DNA of 64,000 bases from Carnobacterium sp. CP1. GTDB taxonomy: Bacteria > Bacillota > Bacilli > Lactobacillales > Carnobacteriaceae. Of this stretch, positions 47,190-57,186 are shown piece after piece. Under the pieces are notes generated by a model that was given only the letters and a program-made list of their open reading frames with translations, was not told where the DNA came from and ran no database searches. Location of the stretch: positions 2,153,501 to 2,217,500 of the forward strand of contig NZ_CP010796.1 in assembly GCF_001483965.1 (NCBI RefSeq), read 5' to 3'. Position 1 is the first letter of the stretch. Every line of letters starts with the position of its first letter. Position numbers and translations under genes: made by a program.

Positions 47190-49097
47190 ATGTTGAAAAC
47201 TTCTCGTTGGCAACAACAAAAACGTCATGCAGCCGAACAACCGTTAATGAGCCAACTATTAAAAGAGTTGGGGCTAACTTTAATCAGCGGCTTTTTAGTT
47301 GCAAGTGTTTCAAATTTTATACTGCAAGTGTTTCAAAACCAATTTAGTACAGAATTGGCGTTCAAATTTATCTTTGAATGGCATACAGAATTATTTTTAT
47401 TGGGAACCAGTGTGCTTCTTATTCTTTACTTGTGGCTGGTCAGTTTGATCGGCAGTCGACGTATAGGGGCCTTAGTATTGCTAGTATTGGCTTTAGGAAT
47501 GGGAATCGCCACACAACAGAAGATGGCCTTTCGTGAAGAGCCGATGTATCCTTCAGACTTTGCGATGGTCACGAATCTGCCTTTTTTACTTAAAATGATG
47601 GATGCTAGAGTTTTATGGTTGAGCGTAGCTGGAATAGGCATCCTTCTTGTAGGAGGATATTCTTTAATCAAATACTTCCGGAAACGAAATAAAACAACTG
47701 GTTATCAGAGAAAACCATTAAACAAAGGTTTGCGAGCAGGCTTACTCGTTTTATCCAGTATGGCTTTAGTTTACATCAATGCTTTTAATGATCCGGGGAA
47801 TAGGGTCAAAGCAGCTTACAATGATTATGCTTATTGGATTCCGTACAGCCAAGAAATGAATTATTACAATAATGGTTTTGTTGGCGGTTTTTTATACAAT
47901 TTAAATGTGTCCCCAATGGAGAAACCAGTGGGCTATTCAAAAAAACGTATCGAGCAATTAGTGGAAAAGTACGAAAAACAAGCTCAAACGATCAATAAGA
48001 CAAGGACAGCTGTCTTAGACGATGTAAATATAATTTATGTGATGAATGAAAGCTTTTCAGACCCCACTGCATTAGCCCATGTTGGAGTATCACAAGATCC
48101 GATACCGAAAATCAGAACTTTAATGGAGCAGCACACAAGCGGCAATATGTTGTCGCAAGGCTATGGCGGAGGCACGGCGAATATTGAGTTCGAAGCTCTG
48201 ACCGGGTTATCAATGGAACCTTTTGTTTCTAACTTAAGCACTCCTTATACCCAAATGCCTTCTCGCTTAAACCAGGTGCCATCGGTCGTTTCGTACTTAC
48301 AGCAGTTAGGACATGCGACAACCGCGATCCATCCCTATAACACCTCGATGTACAAGCGCAAACAAGTCTATGAGGAAATGGGATTTGATACCTTTATTCA
48401 TGAAGGCACGATGACATATGATGACAAACTTGAAAACAATCCGTATATTTCTGATTATGCAGCGTATCAAGAAATTCTCGCTAAACTGCAAGAAACAGAT
48501 CGAGCGGATTTTGTTCATCTGGTAACCATGCAAAACCATATGCCTTATGCAACGAATTATCCGTCTACAGCATTCAAAGGCAGTCACACAGCTGATGATT
48601 CGGAAGCGGCTAATTATTATCAAGGCTTAGCCTATAGCGACGATGCTTTAAAAAATTTCTTGGACCAATTGCAGGATTTAGCAGAAGACACGATCGTTGT
48701 TTTTTGGGGTGATCATTTGCCAGGTTTTTATGGAGACGAAGTGGTAGCGGCCAATGATGAATTAACGATGCACCAGACGCCGGTCTTGATTGCTTCAACT
48801 AAAAAGAGTGAAAACGAAACATTGGATACCATTAGCCCCATCTATTTCATGAACCATGTTTTAAAAGCAGCAGGTGCGCCGGTTACTCCTTACTACGCGC
48901 TGCTGATGGAATTGGAAGACGTTTTACCGGCTTTTGAAAAAGGGATTTACCTCGAAAAAGGGTCGCAGACTGCAAAACAGTCAAGGGAAGAATTGACCGC
49001 GCCAACGCTGGAGATTCTACAGGATTATGACTTATTGCAATACGACACGACTGTTGGAGAGAACTACAGCAAAACAGCACACTTTTATTCAGAATAA
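47190..49097 (+). CDS. LTA synthase-family phosphoglycerol transferase
   Basis: A 635-residue membrane enzyme. The N-terminal half holds about five helices (residues 25-205). The extracellular sulfatase-like domain starts near IIYVMNESFSDPTAL. The Thr nucleophile is likely in GGGTANIEFEALTGL, and VTMQNHMPY and FWGDHLPG supply further metal and substrate residues. Such enzymes polymerise or transfer glycerol phosphate from phosphatidylglycerol to make lipoteichoic acid. Whether this is the main LtaS or an accessory paralogue is not clear. It follows a GT2 glycosyltransferase gene in a probable operon. Confidence 0.88.
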   Translation: MLKTSRWQQQKRHAAEQPLMSQLLKELGLTLISGFLVASVSNFILQVFQNQFSTELAFKFIFEWHTELFLLGTSVLLILYLWLVSLIGSRRIGALVLLVLALGMGIATQQKMAFREEPMYPSDFAMVTNLPFLLKMMDARVLWLSVAGIGILLVGGYSLIKYFRKRNKTTGYQRKPLNKGLRAGLLVLSSMALVYINAFNDPGNRVKAAYNDYAYWIPYSQEMNYYNNGFVGGFLYNLNVSPMEKPVGYSKKRIEQLVEKYEKQAQTINKTRTAVLDDVNIIYVMNESFSDPTALAHVGVSQDPIPKIRTLMEQHTSGNMLSQGYGGGTANIEFEALTGLSMEPFVSNLSTPYTQMPSRLNQVPSVVSYLQQLGHATTAIHPYNTSMYKRKQVYEEMGFDTFIHEGTMTYDDKLENNPYISDYAAYQEILAKLQETDRADFVHLVTMQNHMPYATNYPSTAFKGSHTADDSEAANYYQGLAYSDDALKNFLDQLQDLAEDTIVVFWGDHLPGFYGDEVVAANDELTMHQTPVLIASTKKSENETLDTISPIYFMNHVLKAAGAPVTPYYALLMELEDVLPAFEKGIYLEKGSQTAKQSREELTAPTLEILQDYDLLQYDTTVGENYSKTAHFYSE

Positions 49098-49112
49098 GTG
49101 TGCTGGTTTTTC

Positions 49113-49140
49113 TTGACTTATGGTCTATACCATTTATAAT
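49113..49140 (+). promoter_or_regulatory. nagA promoter with a NagR-type operator in the spacer
   Basis: TTGACT (49113-49118) and TATAAT (49135-49140) are 16 bases apart. The spacer holds ATGGTCTATACCAT (49120-49133), a near-palindrome very like the TGGTCTAGACCA sites of NagR/DasR regulators. Binding there would block RNA polymerase. Confidence 0.82.
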
Positions 49141-49170
49141 AGAGAGTGACAAAGCGAAGGAGGAGAAAAA

Positions 49171-50304
49171 ATGACAACAACTGTATGGATAAATGCTACC
49201 ATTTATACAGGCAAAGAGAAAATCGAAGATGGGTTTATCCGTTACCAAGAAACCATTACAGACATCGGTAAAATGGCTGATTTCAAGAAAACTGAAAGCG
49301 ATGCCGTTATTGATGCAGCTGGAAAAATATTAGTTCCAGGTTTTATTGATGTACACAGCCATGGTGGTTATAATTGGGACAGTATGGATGCTGATCCAGA
49401 TGAAATCAACCAAATGATCCATGAAATGCAGAAAGAAGGAATAACATCTTACTTTCCAACGACCATGACGCAGTCTTATGAGAATATTGAAAAAGCCATG
49501 GTAGCCATTAAAGAAGCGGCAAAGACCAACCCGGTGATTCAAGGCATTCATCTTGAAGGACCTTTTGTATCTGCGGTATTTAAGGGAGCACAACCCGAAG
49601 AATATATTGCCATTCCTGATGCTGCTATGATGGACAAATGGAATGAGCTAAGCGGCGGATTGATCCGCTTAGTGACCTATGCTCCTGAAACAAGTGATGC
49701 TGCTGAATTTGAGCAATATTGTGTGGACCATAATATCGTCCTTTCAGTCGGTCACAGCAATGCGACGCGTGCTCAATTAATGGATTCAAAGGCTTCTCAT
49801 ATCACTCACTTATACAATGCTCAAAGAGGGTTGCATCATCGTGAACCTGGTGTTACGGGGCATGCATTCTTAGAAAAAGATATTTACTCGGAAATGATCG
49901 TTGACGGTTACCATATTACTCCTGATATGGTTAAAATTGCTTATCAAGCCATTGGACCAGATCATATCGAATTGATCACCGACTCTATGCGCGCTAAAGG
50001 CTTGTCAGACGGTGAAAGCGAATTGGGCGGACAAAAAGTATTTGTTAAAGACAAGCAAGCTAGATTGGCAGACGGTACATTAGCGGGAAGCGTATTGGAA
50101 TTTCAAGATGCTTTTAGAAATATGCTGGCTTTCACAAGTTGCGGTATCGAAAATGCCGTTAAGATGAGTTCAGTCAACCAAGCAAGAGAATTCGGATTGT
50201 CTCAAAAAGGCACACTCGAAGTTGGAAAAGATGCAGATATGGTCGTTTTCGATCATGGATTAGCACTGGAACAAACCATTAGCTTAGGGAAAATGATTTT
50301 ATAA
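49171..50304 (+). CDS. nagA: N-acetylglucosamine-6-phosphate deacetylase
   Basis: A 377-residue amidohydrolase that removes acetate from GlcNAc-6-phosphate. Metal- and substrate-site motifs include [54 protein letters not shown] and [10 protein letters not shown]. The ribosome binding site AAGGAGGAG is strong. It heads the nagA-nagB-nagR operon and its promoter overlaps a NagR-type operator, so amino-sugar phosphate should induce it. Confidence 0.96.
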   Translation: MTTTVWINATIYTGKEKIEDGFIRYQETITDIGKMADFKKTESDAVIDAAGKILVPGFIDVHSHGGYNWDSMDADPDEINQMIHEMQKEGITSYFPTTMTQSYENIEKAMVAIKEAAKTNPVIQGIHLEGPFVSAVFKGAQPEEYIAIPDAAMMDKWNELSGGLIRLVTYAPETSDAAEFEQYCVDHNIVLSVGHSNATRAQLMDSKASHITHLYNAQRGLHHREPGVTGHAFLEKDIYSEMIVDGYHITPDMVKIAYQAIGPDHIELITDSMRAKGLSDGESELGGQKVFVKDKQARLADGTLAGSVLEFQDAFRNMLAFTSCGIENAVKMSSVNQAREFGLSQKGTLEVGKDADMVVFDHGLALEQTISLGKMIL

Positions 50305-50332
50305 AAACTACTACAAAAAGGATGGGGAAATA

Positions 50333-51037
50333 ATGGAAACGATTATTGTAAAAGACAACATTGAAGGCGGAAAAAAAGCATTTGAATTGATTAAATCAGG
50401 GATGGCAGAAGGCGCAAAAGTTTTGGGCTTAGCAACAGGCAGCACACCCGTTCCAATGTACAAAGCGATGGTTGAGAGTGATTTAGACTTTTCAGATATG
50501 GTAGCTCTTAACTTAGATGAATATTTTGGATTGGCAGCTGACAATCCGCAAAGCTACCACTATTTTATGGAAGAACAATTATTTTCACACAAACCGTTTA
50601 AAGAAACGTACATTCCAAATGGATTGGGAGAAGAAAAAAGCGAATGTGCTCGCTACGATCAAGTGATCGTCGATCATCCAATTGATATTCAAATTTTAGG
50701 AATCGGGACAAATGCACATATCGGTTTTAATGAACCCGGCACATCATTTGATACGACTACTCGTAAAGTTGCTTTAACAGAATCAACCATTGAATCAAAT
50801 AAACGTAATTTTGATACGGTTGAAGAAGTTCCGCGTTATGCTTATTCAATGGGTATCCAAAGCATTCTTTCAGCTAAGAAAATCATTCTGATGGCCTTTG
50901 GCGAAGAAAAAGCGGAAGCCATCAAAAAAACACTTGAAGGACCTGTTACAGAAGAGGTTCCAGCAAGCGTCTTGCAACAACATGGAAATGTTATTTTGAT
51001 CGTAGACGAAGCAGCTGCAAAATTGATCCAACAGTAG
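50333..51037 (+). CDS. nagB: Glucosamine-6-phosphate deaminase
   Basis: A 234-residue enzyme that converts glucosamine-6-phosphate to fructose-6-phosphate and ammonia, the reverse flux of GlmS. Motifs are [23 protein letters not shown] with the catalytic Asp and Glu, and [14 protein letters not shown]. It lacks the C-terminal allosteric extension of the E. coli enzyme, as is usual in Firmicutes. It sits between nagA and nagR. Confidence 0.96.
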   Translation: METIIVKDNIEGGKKAFELIKSGMAEGAKVLGLATGSTPVPMYKAMVESDLDFSDMVALNLDEYFGLAADNPQSYHYFMEEQLFSHKPFKETYIPNGLGEEKSECARYDQVIVDHPIDIQILGIGTNAHIGFNEPGTSFDTTTRKVALTESTIESNKRNFDTVEEVPRYAYSMGIQSILSAKKIILMAFGEEKAEAIKKTLEGPVTEEVPASVLQQHGNVILIVDEAAAKLIQQ

Positions 51038-51047
51038 GGGGATAAAC

Positions 51048-51761
51048 ATGGGTAAGGAAACACCGATTTATATTCAAATTCATAATCAAATGCGTAAGGA
51101 TATTGAAAATGGCATTTGGAAAGTTGGCGACCGTATCCCTTCTGAAAGAGACTTGGCTGTTCAGTTTAAAGTCAGTCGGATGACCTTAAGACAAGCCGTC
51201 CAAACCTTAGTAGATGAAGGCATCTTAGAGAGAAAAGTTGGTTCTGGAACATATGTGTCCAGTAAAAAAGTTCAGGAAATTATGGTGGGAATTGCTAGTT
51301 TTACAGACATCATGCTGTCACAAGGACGAACACCGACAAGCAAAACGATTTCGTATCATGTCAAACCAGCTAGTGTGAGTGAAGCTGAAAATTTAAAATT
51401 GGCTGAAGAAACAATGGTTTTACGGATGGAACGAATTCGGTATGCCGATGATATTCCGATCTGTTTTGAAGTAGCTACGATTCCATTTAGTCTCGTTGAA
51501 AACCTGAGCAAGCAAGAAATCACTCGTTCACTTTATCGAGCATTAGAAGAAGAAAAAGGGTTACATGTGGGGCATGCGGAACAAACGATTTCAGCTATGC
51601 TGGCTTCTGAAAAAATTGCTGATTATTTAGCTATCAAACGCGGACAAGCTATTTTGCGGTTGAAACAAATCAGTTATTCCAAGACCGGTTTGCCTTTTGA
51701 ATACGTTCGTACTCAATATGTTGGCGAACGATTTGAGTTCTTTCTTGAAAAAAATAGCTGA
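51048..51761 (+). CDS. nagR: GntR/HutC-family regulator NagR
   Basis: A 237-residue repressor with an N-terminal GntR winged helix (ETPIYIQIHNQMRKDIENG; RIPSERDLAVQFKVSRMTLRQA) and a C-terminal UTRA ligand-binding domain. Relatives (NagR/YvoA) bind amino-sugar phosphates and control nagAB and, in some species, glmS. It is the last gene of the nag operon, 10 bases after nagB, and so probably autoregulated through the site before nagA. Similar motifs before glmS suggest a wider regulon. Confidence 0.92.
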   Translation: MGKETPIYIQIHNQMRKDIENGIWKVGDRIPSERDLAVQFKVSRMTLRQAVQTLVDEGILERKVGSGTYVSSKKVQEIMVGIASFTDIMLSQGRTPTSKTISYHVKPASVSEAENLKLAEETMVLRMERIRYADDIPICFEVATIPFSLVENLSKQEITRSLYRALEEEKGLHVGHAEQTISAMLASEKIADYLAIKRGQAILRLKQISYSKTGLPFEYVRTQYVGERFEFFLEKNS

Positions 51762-51773
51762 AAAATAGAATAC

Positions 51774-51823
51774 AAAAAGAAAGGCTGACTGCAACAAACC
51801 CGTTGCAGTCAGCCTTTCTTTTT
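51774..51823. terminator. Terminator between nagR and the LCP gene
   Basis: A perfect 22-base-pair stem (51774-51795 with 51802-51823) has a six-base loop and A/T-rich ends. It serves both convergent genes. Confidence 0.95.
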
Positions 51824-51855
51824 AATTTAAGTACAGCAGCGAATGAAGAAGCTGC

Positions 51856-52890
51856 TTAAGGAAGTTCTCCAGAACCGAAAGGCATACTAGAACTAGAATC
51901 ATCTATTGTATCTTGTTGTTCCAAACCTAAGTGTTGTCGAAGTTCTTCTTTCAACGCAACCAATTTCACTTCATCCGGCAGCCAGACAAAAACATCTTGT
52001 CCATAAGAAGGAAAGTATTCGTAAGCTTCTTCACCCTCTAATTGGAGGGTTTCGATGTGCTGTGAAGCACTAGTATAATTCGTTGCAATGGCCCACAAAT
52101 CGCGACCTTTGAAGCTTGTTTCAACATTTGGACCAACAGCGTTAAAGATTTTGCTGAAGTTGGTTAAGCTTTTAATGGAGATGGTTTCGTTAATAATTTC
52201 AGTCACGACCTCTCGTTGGCGTTCTTGACGTCCCCAGTCGCCAGCAGGATCATCATAACGCATACGAGCATATCCTAAAGCTTGATCGCCGTTTAAATGC
52301 TGGATGCCCTTGTCGATATGGATTTCGCCTTCTTTGTCTTCAATATCCTGCACATCAAATTCTAAAGGCGAGTCGACCGTGATGCCGCCAAGAGCATCGA
52401 CCAAAACGACTAGGCCTTGCATATTGATTTGAGCATAATAATGAATAGGGATATTCAAGAAGTTTTCTATTGTTTCTACAGTCATTGGAATGCCGCCATA
52501 AGCATAACTAGCATTGATTTTGTCTATTCGGCCATCCGGCAAGGTCACACGTGTATCTCTCGGAATAGAAAGCAAGCGGACATCTTCCGTTTCAGGATTG
52601 ATAGTCGCGATGATAATGGAGTCCGCTCGTCCGACATCTCCTGGTCGCTTGTCAACTCCCAGCAATAAAACGGAAAAGGGATCTTTGTTGGTTAAGACAA
52701 TTTTTTCATCCGCATTCATTGATGTTTCAGGTAGATCAGATCCTTGAATGGAATCCAGAAAATGATTGGCAGAAAGTACTAGGTAAGTAGCATAAACGGA
52801 TCCAGCCAAGATGATGATAGCGAGAGTAATTAAAAGCGTATGCATTCGTTTCTTTTTTCGTTTTTCTTTTATTCGATTTAAGCGCATCAT
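51856..52890 (-). CDS. LytR-CpsA-Psr (LCP) family protein
   Basis: A 344-residue membrane-anchored protein with a basic N-terminus, one helix (about 17-40) and an extracellular LCP domain. Motifs include LLLGVDKRPGDVGRADSI, LLSIPRDTRVTLPDG, RIDKINASYAYGG, and the Arg pair in GDWGRQERQREV. LCP proteins transfer teichoic acid or other polymers from the lipid carrier to peptidoglycan. Two ATG codons in a row (52890, 52887) both fit the ribosome binding site GGAG. The neighbouring tagO, which starts such polymers, supports the role. A second LCP gene lies at 54164. Confidence 0.92.
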   Translation of the reverse strand: MMRLNRIKEKRKKKRMHTLLITLAIIILAGSVYATYLVLSANHFLDSIQGSDLPETSMNADEKIVLTNKDPFSVLLLGVDKRPGDVGRADSIIIATINPETEDVRLLSIPRDTRVTLPDGRIDKINASYAYGGIPMTVETIENFLNIPIHYYAQINMQGLVVLVDALGGITVDSPLEFDVQDIEDKEGEIHIDKGIQHLNGDQALGYARMRYDDPAGDWGRQERQREVVTEIINETISIKSLTNFSKIFNAVGPNVETSFKGRDLWAIATNYTSASQHIETLQLEGEEAYEYFPSYGQDVFVWLPDEVKLVALKEELRQHLGLEQQDTIDDSSSSMPFGSGELP

Positions 52891-52949
52891 TTTTCTCCTA
52901 TATCTGTATGGTTTCTTATTAGTGTAGTGGATTACTTATCAGATTGCAA

Positions 52950-52978
52950 TTGTATTATTCTTGTTGAGTTTGTATAAT
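52950..52978 (+). promoter_or_regulatory. Promoter of tagO
   Basis: TTGTAT (52950-52955) and a perfect TATAAT (52973-52978) with a 17-base spacer, 37 bases upstream of the start. Confidence 0.7.
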
Positions 52979-53014
52979 GAGGTTAAATAGGAATTAAAGG
53001 TAGGTTATTTTTGT

Positions 53015-54103
53015 ATGTATGATATGTTTTTAGTTATCGTGACCTGTGTAGTGACGGCCATATTATCACTCGCACTGACACCTTTGATTCGTAAATTTGC
53101 GTTCAAGATCGGAGCAACAGATAAACCGGACACAAGGCGAATCAATCTTAAGGAGATTCCAACGTTAGGTGGGTTGGGTGTTTATCTCTCTTTCTTTTTC
53201 GCATTGTTTTTCTTGCTGCCCATTCCGATCCGACAAATCTTGCCGATTTTTTTAGGGGCAACAATTGTCATTATTACAGGCATCATTGATGATATAAAAG
53301 AACTCTCGCCAAAAATGAAAATGGTTGGCATAACGTTAGCCGCATTAGTGATTTACTTTGTTGCTGATATACAAATGGATAGTGTCAGTTTGCCGGTTAT
53401 CGGTTCTATTTCATTAGGGTGGTTAAGCTTGCCGATTACAGTCATTTGGATTCTAGCAATTACGAATGCCGTTAATTTAATTGACGGATTAGATGGTTTA
53501 GCTACTGGAGTATCAATGATTGCACTGACGACCATGGGGGTGATCGGCTATTTCTTTTTGACCGTTGAAGACGCAGTCGTATCGATCATGATATTTGTTT
53601 TAGTGGGAGCCTTAGCAGGTTTTCTGCCTTACAATTTTTTCCCGGCTCGAATCTTTCTTGGTGACACAGGCGCCTTGTTTTTAGGCTTTATGATTGCAGT
53701 GATGTCTCTGCAAGGGCTGAAAAATGCTACCTTGATTACCTTGATCATCCCTGTTGTGATTCTGGGCATTCCGATCACCGATACGATTTACGCCATGTTA
53801 AGGCGCTATCTGAATAAAAAACCCATTTCAAGTGCAGATAAAATGCATTTGCATCATCAATTAATGGCACTGGGCTTAACACATCGGCAAACCGTTTTAG
53901 CGATTTATTGCTTAGCTGCTATTTTTTCAGTAATCGCTTTATTGTATCCCATCTCAACATTATGGGGATCTGTTTTTTTAACACTTGGTTTATTATTTGG
54001 GCTGGAACTATTTGTTGAGACAATCGGTTTAGTTGGGAAAGATAGTCAGCCGCTATTAGCGCGGTTGCGAAAATTTGCAAAGAATTTAAACAAAAAAGAA
54101 TAA
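53015..54103 (+). CDS. tagO: Undecaprenyl-phosphate GlcNAc-1-phosphate transferase
   Basis: A 362-residue membrane enzyme of the MraY/WecA family with about eleven helices. It attaches GlcNAc-1-phosphate to undecaprenyl phosphate, the first step of wall teichoic acid and related polymers. Diagnostic segments are GATDKPDTRRI, ITGIIDDIKELSPKMK, NAVNLIDGLDGLATG, FLGDTGALFLGFM and the His motif KMHLHHQLMALGLTHRQ. It lies between two genes for LCP proteins, the enzymes that attach the finished polymer to the wall. Confidence 0.94.
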   Translation: MYDMFLVIVTCVVTAILSLALTPLIRKFAFKIGATDKPDTRRINLKEIPTLGGLGVYLSFFFALFFLLPIPIRQILPIFLGATIVIITGIIDDIKELSPKMKMVGITLAALVIYFVADIQMDSVSLPVIGSISLGWLSLPITVIWILAITNAVNLIDGLDGLATGVSMIALTTMGVIGYFFLTVEDAVVSIMIFVLVGALAGFLPYNFFPARIFLGDTGALFLGFMIAVMSLQGLKNATLITLIIPVVILGIPITDTIYAMLRRYLNKKPISSADKMHLHHQLMALGLTHRQTVLAIYCLAAIFSVIALLYPISTLWGSVFLTLGLLFGLELFVETIGLVGKDSQPLLARLRKFAKNLNKKE

Positions 54104-54110
54104 AAAAATA

Positions 54111-54152
54111 AAACCACCGAGTCCTCATGTATGTGAGAACTTGGTGGTTTTT
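54111..54152. terminator. Bidirectional terminator between tagO and the second LCP gene
   Basis: AAACCACCGAGTCCTCA and TGAGAACTTGGTGGTTT pair with a few wobbles, between convergent genes, followed by T. Confidence 0.88.
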
Positions 54153-54163
54153 TTATCGATTGA

Positions 54164-55228
54164 TCAATAGTTATCGCCATAGTACGTTGCGATACCGTTG
54201 GTTTGAAACGTATAATCTTCTGTATCGCGTTCGTCAGCGACATCCAGTCCCAAAGACACACGCAACCGATGGCTGATAAAGTCTACACTATCTGAATAAA
54301 GTTCAACCATGCTGGCACCGTTTAAAGTGAAATCTGTCCAGTCAAAGACATAAGAATTGAACGTATAGCCGCTGTCTAAACCGGTTTGAGCAATGCCAAG
54401 CATATCATTAAAGCGCAAGTCAGTACGCATATTGTTGCCGACAGCATTAATAGCATCAGAGTATTTGGTGATTGAACCCACCGACAATGCTTTGTCAACA
54501 ATAGCTTGAATCAGCAACTGCTGTCTTTCGCCGCGTTTGACATCATCATCAATTTTTCTAGTTCGTGCTAACGCTAATGCTTGCTCTCCGTTTAACGTTT
54601 GCAAGCCTTTTTCTAGATGGATTTGATCTAATGTACCAGCGGCGTTTTGTTCAGAGAAAGTGATCGGAACATCTACTTCGATCCCTCCTAGAGCGTCGAT
54701 GATTTCAAGAAAGGCATCGAAGTTAAAGGTCACGTAATAATGGATCGGAACATCTAATAGATTTTCAACAGACTCAACAGTCGCTTGTTCTTCTCCTTGG
54801 CTATAAGCAGCATTGATTTTATCTTTATTCAACGCCACACCGTTGTACATAATGTCTGTATAAGAATCGCGAGGGATACTGACCATATTGACTTCATGTT
54901 TGTTGGGATCAATAGTCAAATAGATCAGTGAATCGGTTCGTGCACTGCCTAAATTACGGCTTTCAGTATCATCGATTCCCATCAATAAAATAGACGTAGT
55001 TTCTGTCAAAGGGTCTACTGCGATGGCGTTTTCGCGTTCAAGAGTATGGTAAGACGTGTCCACAGCTTGTTGTGCAGTGACATAAAGCTTTGTGAAGTAA
55101 ACAGCCCCGGCCAGGATAAGAACCATTACCGGCAGCAATAAGCACAACACAAGAACCGTTTTTTTCTTTTTTTGTTTTGGCCGATGATTGCCTAAACGTG
55201 TAGTATAGTTTTGTTTTTTCAAAATCAT
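54164..55228 (-). CDS. LytR-CpsA-Psr (LCP) family protein, second copy
   Basis: A 354-residue LCP protein with a Lys-rich start, one membrane helix (about 24-46) and an extracellular domain. It shows LLMGIDDTESRNLGSARTDS, MVSIPRDSYTDIMYNG, KINAAYSQGEEQA, and the Arg-rich ALARTRKIDDDVKRGERQQ. It differs clearly from the first LCP protein, so it is an old paralogue and not a fresh duplicate. Its position next to the yigZ-like gene matches Bacillus lytR (tagU) beside yvyE. Confidence 0.92.
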   Translation of the reverse strand: MILKKQNYTTRLGNHRPKQKKKKTVLVLCLLLPVMVLILAGAVYFTKLYVTAQQAVDTSYHTLERENAIAVDPLTETTSILLMGIDDTESRNLGSARTDSLIYLTIDPNKHEVNMVSIPRDSYTDIMYNGVALNKDKINAAYSQGEEQATVESVENLLDVPIHYYVTFNFDAFLEIIDALGGIEVDVPITFSEQNAAGTLDQIHLEKGLQTLNGEQALALARTRKIDDDVKRGERQQLLIQAIVDKALSVGSITKYSDAINAVGNNMRTDLRFNDMLGIAQTGLDSGYTFNSYVFDWTDFTLNGASMVELYSDSVDFISHRLRVSLGLDVADERDTEDYTFQTNGIATYYGDNY

Positions 55229-55324
55229 TCTCCTCTATATAGAGTGTTCAATACAAAATAGTCTTAATCATTTTATCACAACCGCATCTGATGTGGAAGG
55301 TGTGTCCGATAAAATAGAAAAAAC

Positions 55325-55969
55325 TTAATGATTTCCTGAAAAAGTGAGTTCACGGTAACTTTGCGGACCTTTTTTAAAAGCGACTTGACCATTTAGCCAA
55401 TCGGTTAATTCAGCTTGAAAAGCAGCAATGTCTGGTTCATCGACAAAACAAACAAACGTGACTTCATCGGTATAGAGAATTTCCTTGATAGCGTACGTCG
55501 ATTCTATTAAGTCGTTTTCTAATTTGCCAGAAGCAGAATAGTGAACGGTTGCGCTGATTTCGGTTTGCAATTTTCGTTCTACGACACCAATTTCTTTTAA
55601 AGCGGTGCTGACTGCTTTTCCATAAGCACGAATCAAACCGCCAGCACCTAATTTAGTGCCTCCAAAATACCGAGTAACAACAGCGACAACGTATTTCAGT
55701 TCTTGCTTTTTTAAGACTTCTAACATCGGTACACCAGCAGTTCCGCTAGGTTCGCCATCATCATAAGCCCGCTGGATTTCATTTTGGTCGCCAATTAAAT
55801 ACGCCACACAATTGTGGTTGGCTTTCCAATGCTCTTTTTTTAAGCTTTGTATGTAGTCTTGAGCTTCAGCTTCGGTGGCCACACGTTTTAAATGACAAAT
55901 AAAACGAGATTTTTTGATTTCAATTTCGAATGACCCATCTTTTGCGATGGTATAGTAATTTTTCAGCAA
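55325..55969 (-). CDS. YigZ/IMPACT family protein (YvyE-like)
   Basis: A 214-residue protein of the YigZ/IMPACT family. The N-terminal domain contains SRFICHLKRVATEAEAQ, AYDDGEPSGTAGVPML, and VTRYFGGTKLGAGGLIRAYG, which are the family signature. A short C-terminal ferredoxin-like domain follows. The role of bacterial members is uncertain; nucleic-acid binding is proposed. The start is TTG at 55969, eight bases after AAGGAG; no ATG in frame fits. Confidence 0.9.
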   Translation of the reverse strand: MLKNYYTIAKDGSFEIEIKKSRFICHLKRVATEAEAQDYIQSLKKEHWKANHNCVAYLIGDQNEIQRAYDDGEPSGTAGVPMLEVLKKQELKYVVAVVTRYFGGTKLGAGGLIRAYGKAVSTALKEIGVVERKLQTEISATVHYSASGKLENDLIESTYAIKEILYTDEVTFVCFVDEPDIAAFQAELTDWLNGQVAFKKGPQSYRELTFSGNH

Positions 55970-56252
55970 ACGAACCGCTCCTTTTTAGTTTGGTTTTTTT
56001 ATTTTCTTTTTTTACTGAATCAGTGTTTTTCTTTTAGTTTACCTTGGGAAGCTTAAATGAACAAGGGACTCGTTCACAACTAATCAGTCGCCAAGCCTTA
56101 ATAGAGAAGAAAAAGGGCATAAGAATCTGGTTATGAAAACTAGTTATTATGAACATTCTTTTAAGAATTGCATCCTCTGTATTTCTAGACATTGTTATAT
56201 GGTATAATCTTCCTTTGTATCAGGCATCAAAAGAAAATCATGAGGTGGAAAT

Positions 56253-57110
56253 GTGAAGATAGCAGTAGTTACCGATAGTACGGCTTATTTAACAAAAGAG
56301 CAGTATGAACAATATTCGATTTATAAATTGCCTCTTTCTGTCATAATGACTAACGAAGTTTATTTAGAAGAAGTAGACATTCGAAGTACAGATTTTTTTG
56401 AAAAAGTGAGAGGAATCGAAGCTTTACCAACCAGTTCTCAACCGACTACTGGACAAATTTTGTCATTATTTAATGAACTTGCGAAAGATTATGATGCGAT
56501 TATCAGTGTGCATTTATCCAGTGGAATTAGCGGTACTTACCAAAACGTTGTCAGTGTTGCTGGTATGATGGGAAATATTGCTGTTTACCCTTATGATTCA
56601 GAACTCAGTTGTGCGGCACAAGGGTATTACGCGTTGGAAGCTGCACGTATGGCACAAGCAGGTGCAAGTGTCGAAGAGATTTTTCAAACATTTTCAGAAA
56701 TGCGTCAAACATTAAAAGCTTATTTTTTAGTGGATGACTTAAATCATTTAGTACGAGGCGGTCGTCTTTCAAACGGTTCGGCAATCATCGGTTCATTACT
56801 AAAAATAAAACCGTTGCTGCATTTTGAAAACAAAAAAATAGTCGTATTTGAAAAAATCAGAACAACTAAGAAAGCTTTAAAACGAATTGAACATTTATTG
56901 GCAGAAGATATTGCCGAAGGGTACCCCATCGTTTCAACCGTTATTCATGGAAATGCTGAAGCTGAAGCATTAGTTTGGAAAGAACATCTAGAAGCAACTT
57001 ATCCTACGGTTCGATTTGAATTAAGTTACTTTGGCCCGGTAATTGGCACGCATTTAGGCGAAGGTTCATTGGGAATGACTTGGGTAGAAGATCGCTCAAG
57101 GTCTCTGTGA
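56253..57110 (+). CDS. DegV family fatty-acid-binding protein
   Basis: A 285-residue DegV/FakB protein. The start VKIAVVTDSTAYL, the TSQPTTGQ segment and VHLSSGISGTYQN are the lipid-binding family pattern; RGGRLSNGSAIIGSLLKIKP is in the C-terminal half. Such proteins bind fatty acids and present them to a kinase (FakA) for phospholipid synthesis. GTG at 56253 follows GAGGTGG; the overlapping ATG reads straight into a stop. Its position before comFA matches Bacillus yviA. Confidence 0.93.
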   Translation: MKIAVVTDSTAYLTKEQYEQYSIYKLPLSVIMTNEVYLEEVDIRSTDFFEKVRGIEALPTSSQPTTGQILSLFNELAKDYDAIISVHLSSGISGTYQNVVSVAGMMGNIAVYPYDSELSCAAQGYYALEAARMAQAGASVEEIFQTFSEMRQTLKAYFLVDDLNHLVRGGRLSNGSAIIGSLLKIKPLLHFENKKIVVFEKIRTTKKALKRIEHLLAEDIAEGYPIVSTVIHGNAEAEALVWKEHLEATYPTVRFELSYFGPVIGTHLGEGSLGMTWVEDRSRSL

Positions 57111-57120
57111 AGACTTCTAA

Positions 57121-57156
57121 AAAAAGTGGATTGGATTAAACCAATCTGCTTTTTTT
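57121..57156 (+). terminator. Terminator between degV and comFA
   Basis: AAAAAGTGGATTGG and CCAATCTGCTTTTT pair around ATTAAA, followed by T. Confidence 0.82.
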
Positions 57157-57186
57157 TGCGTACTTTTTAATAAAGAGGTGTTGTCA

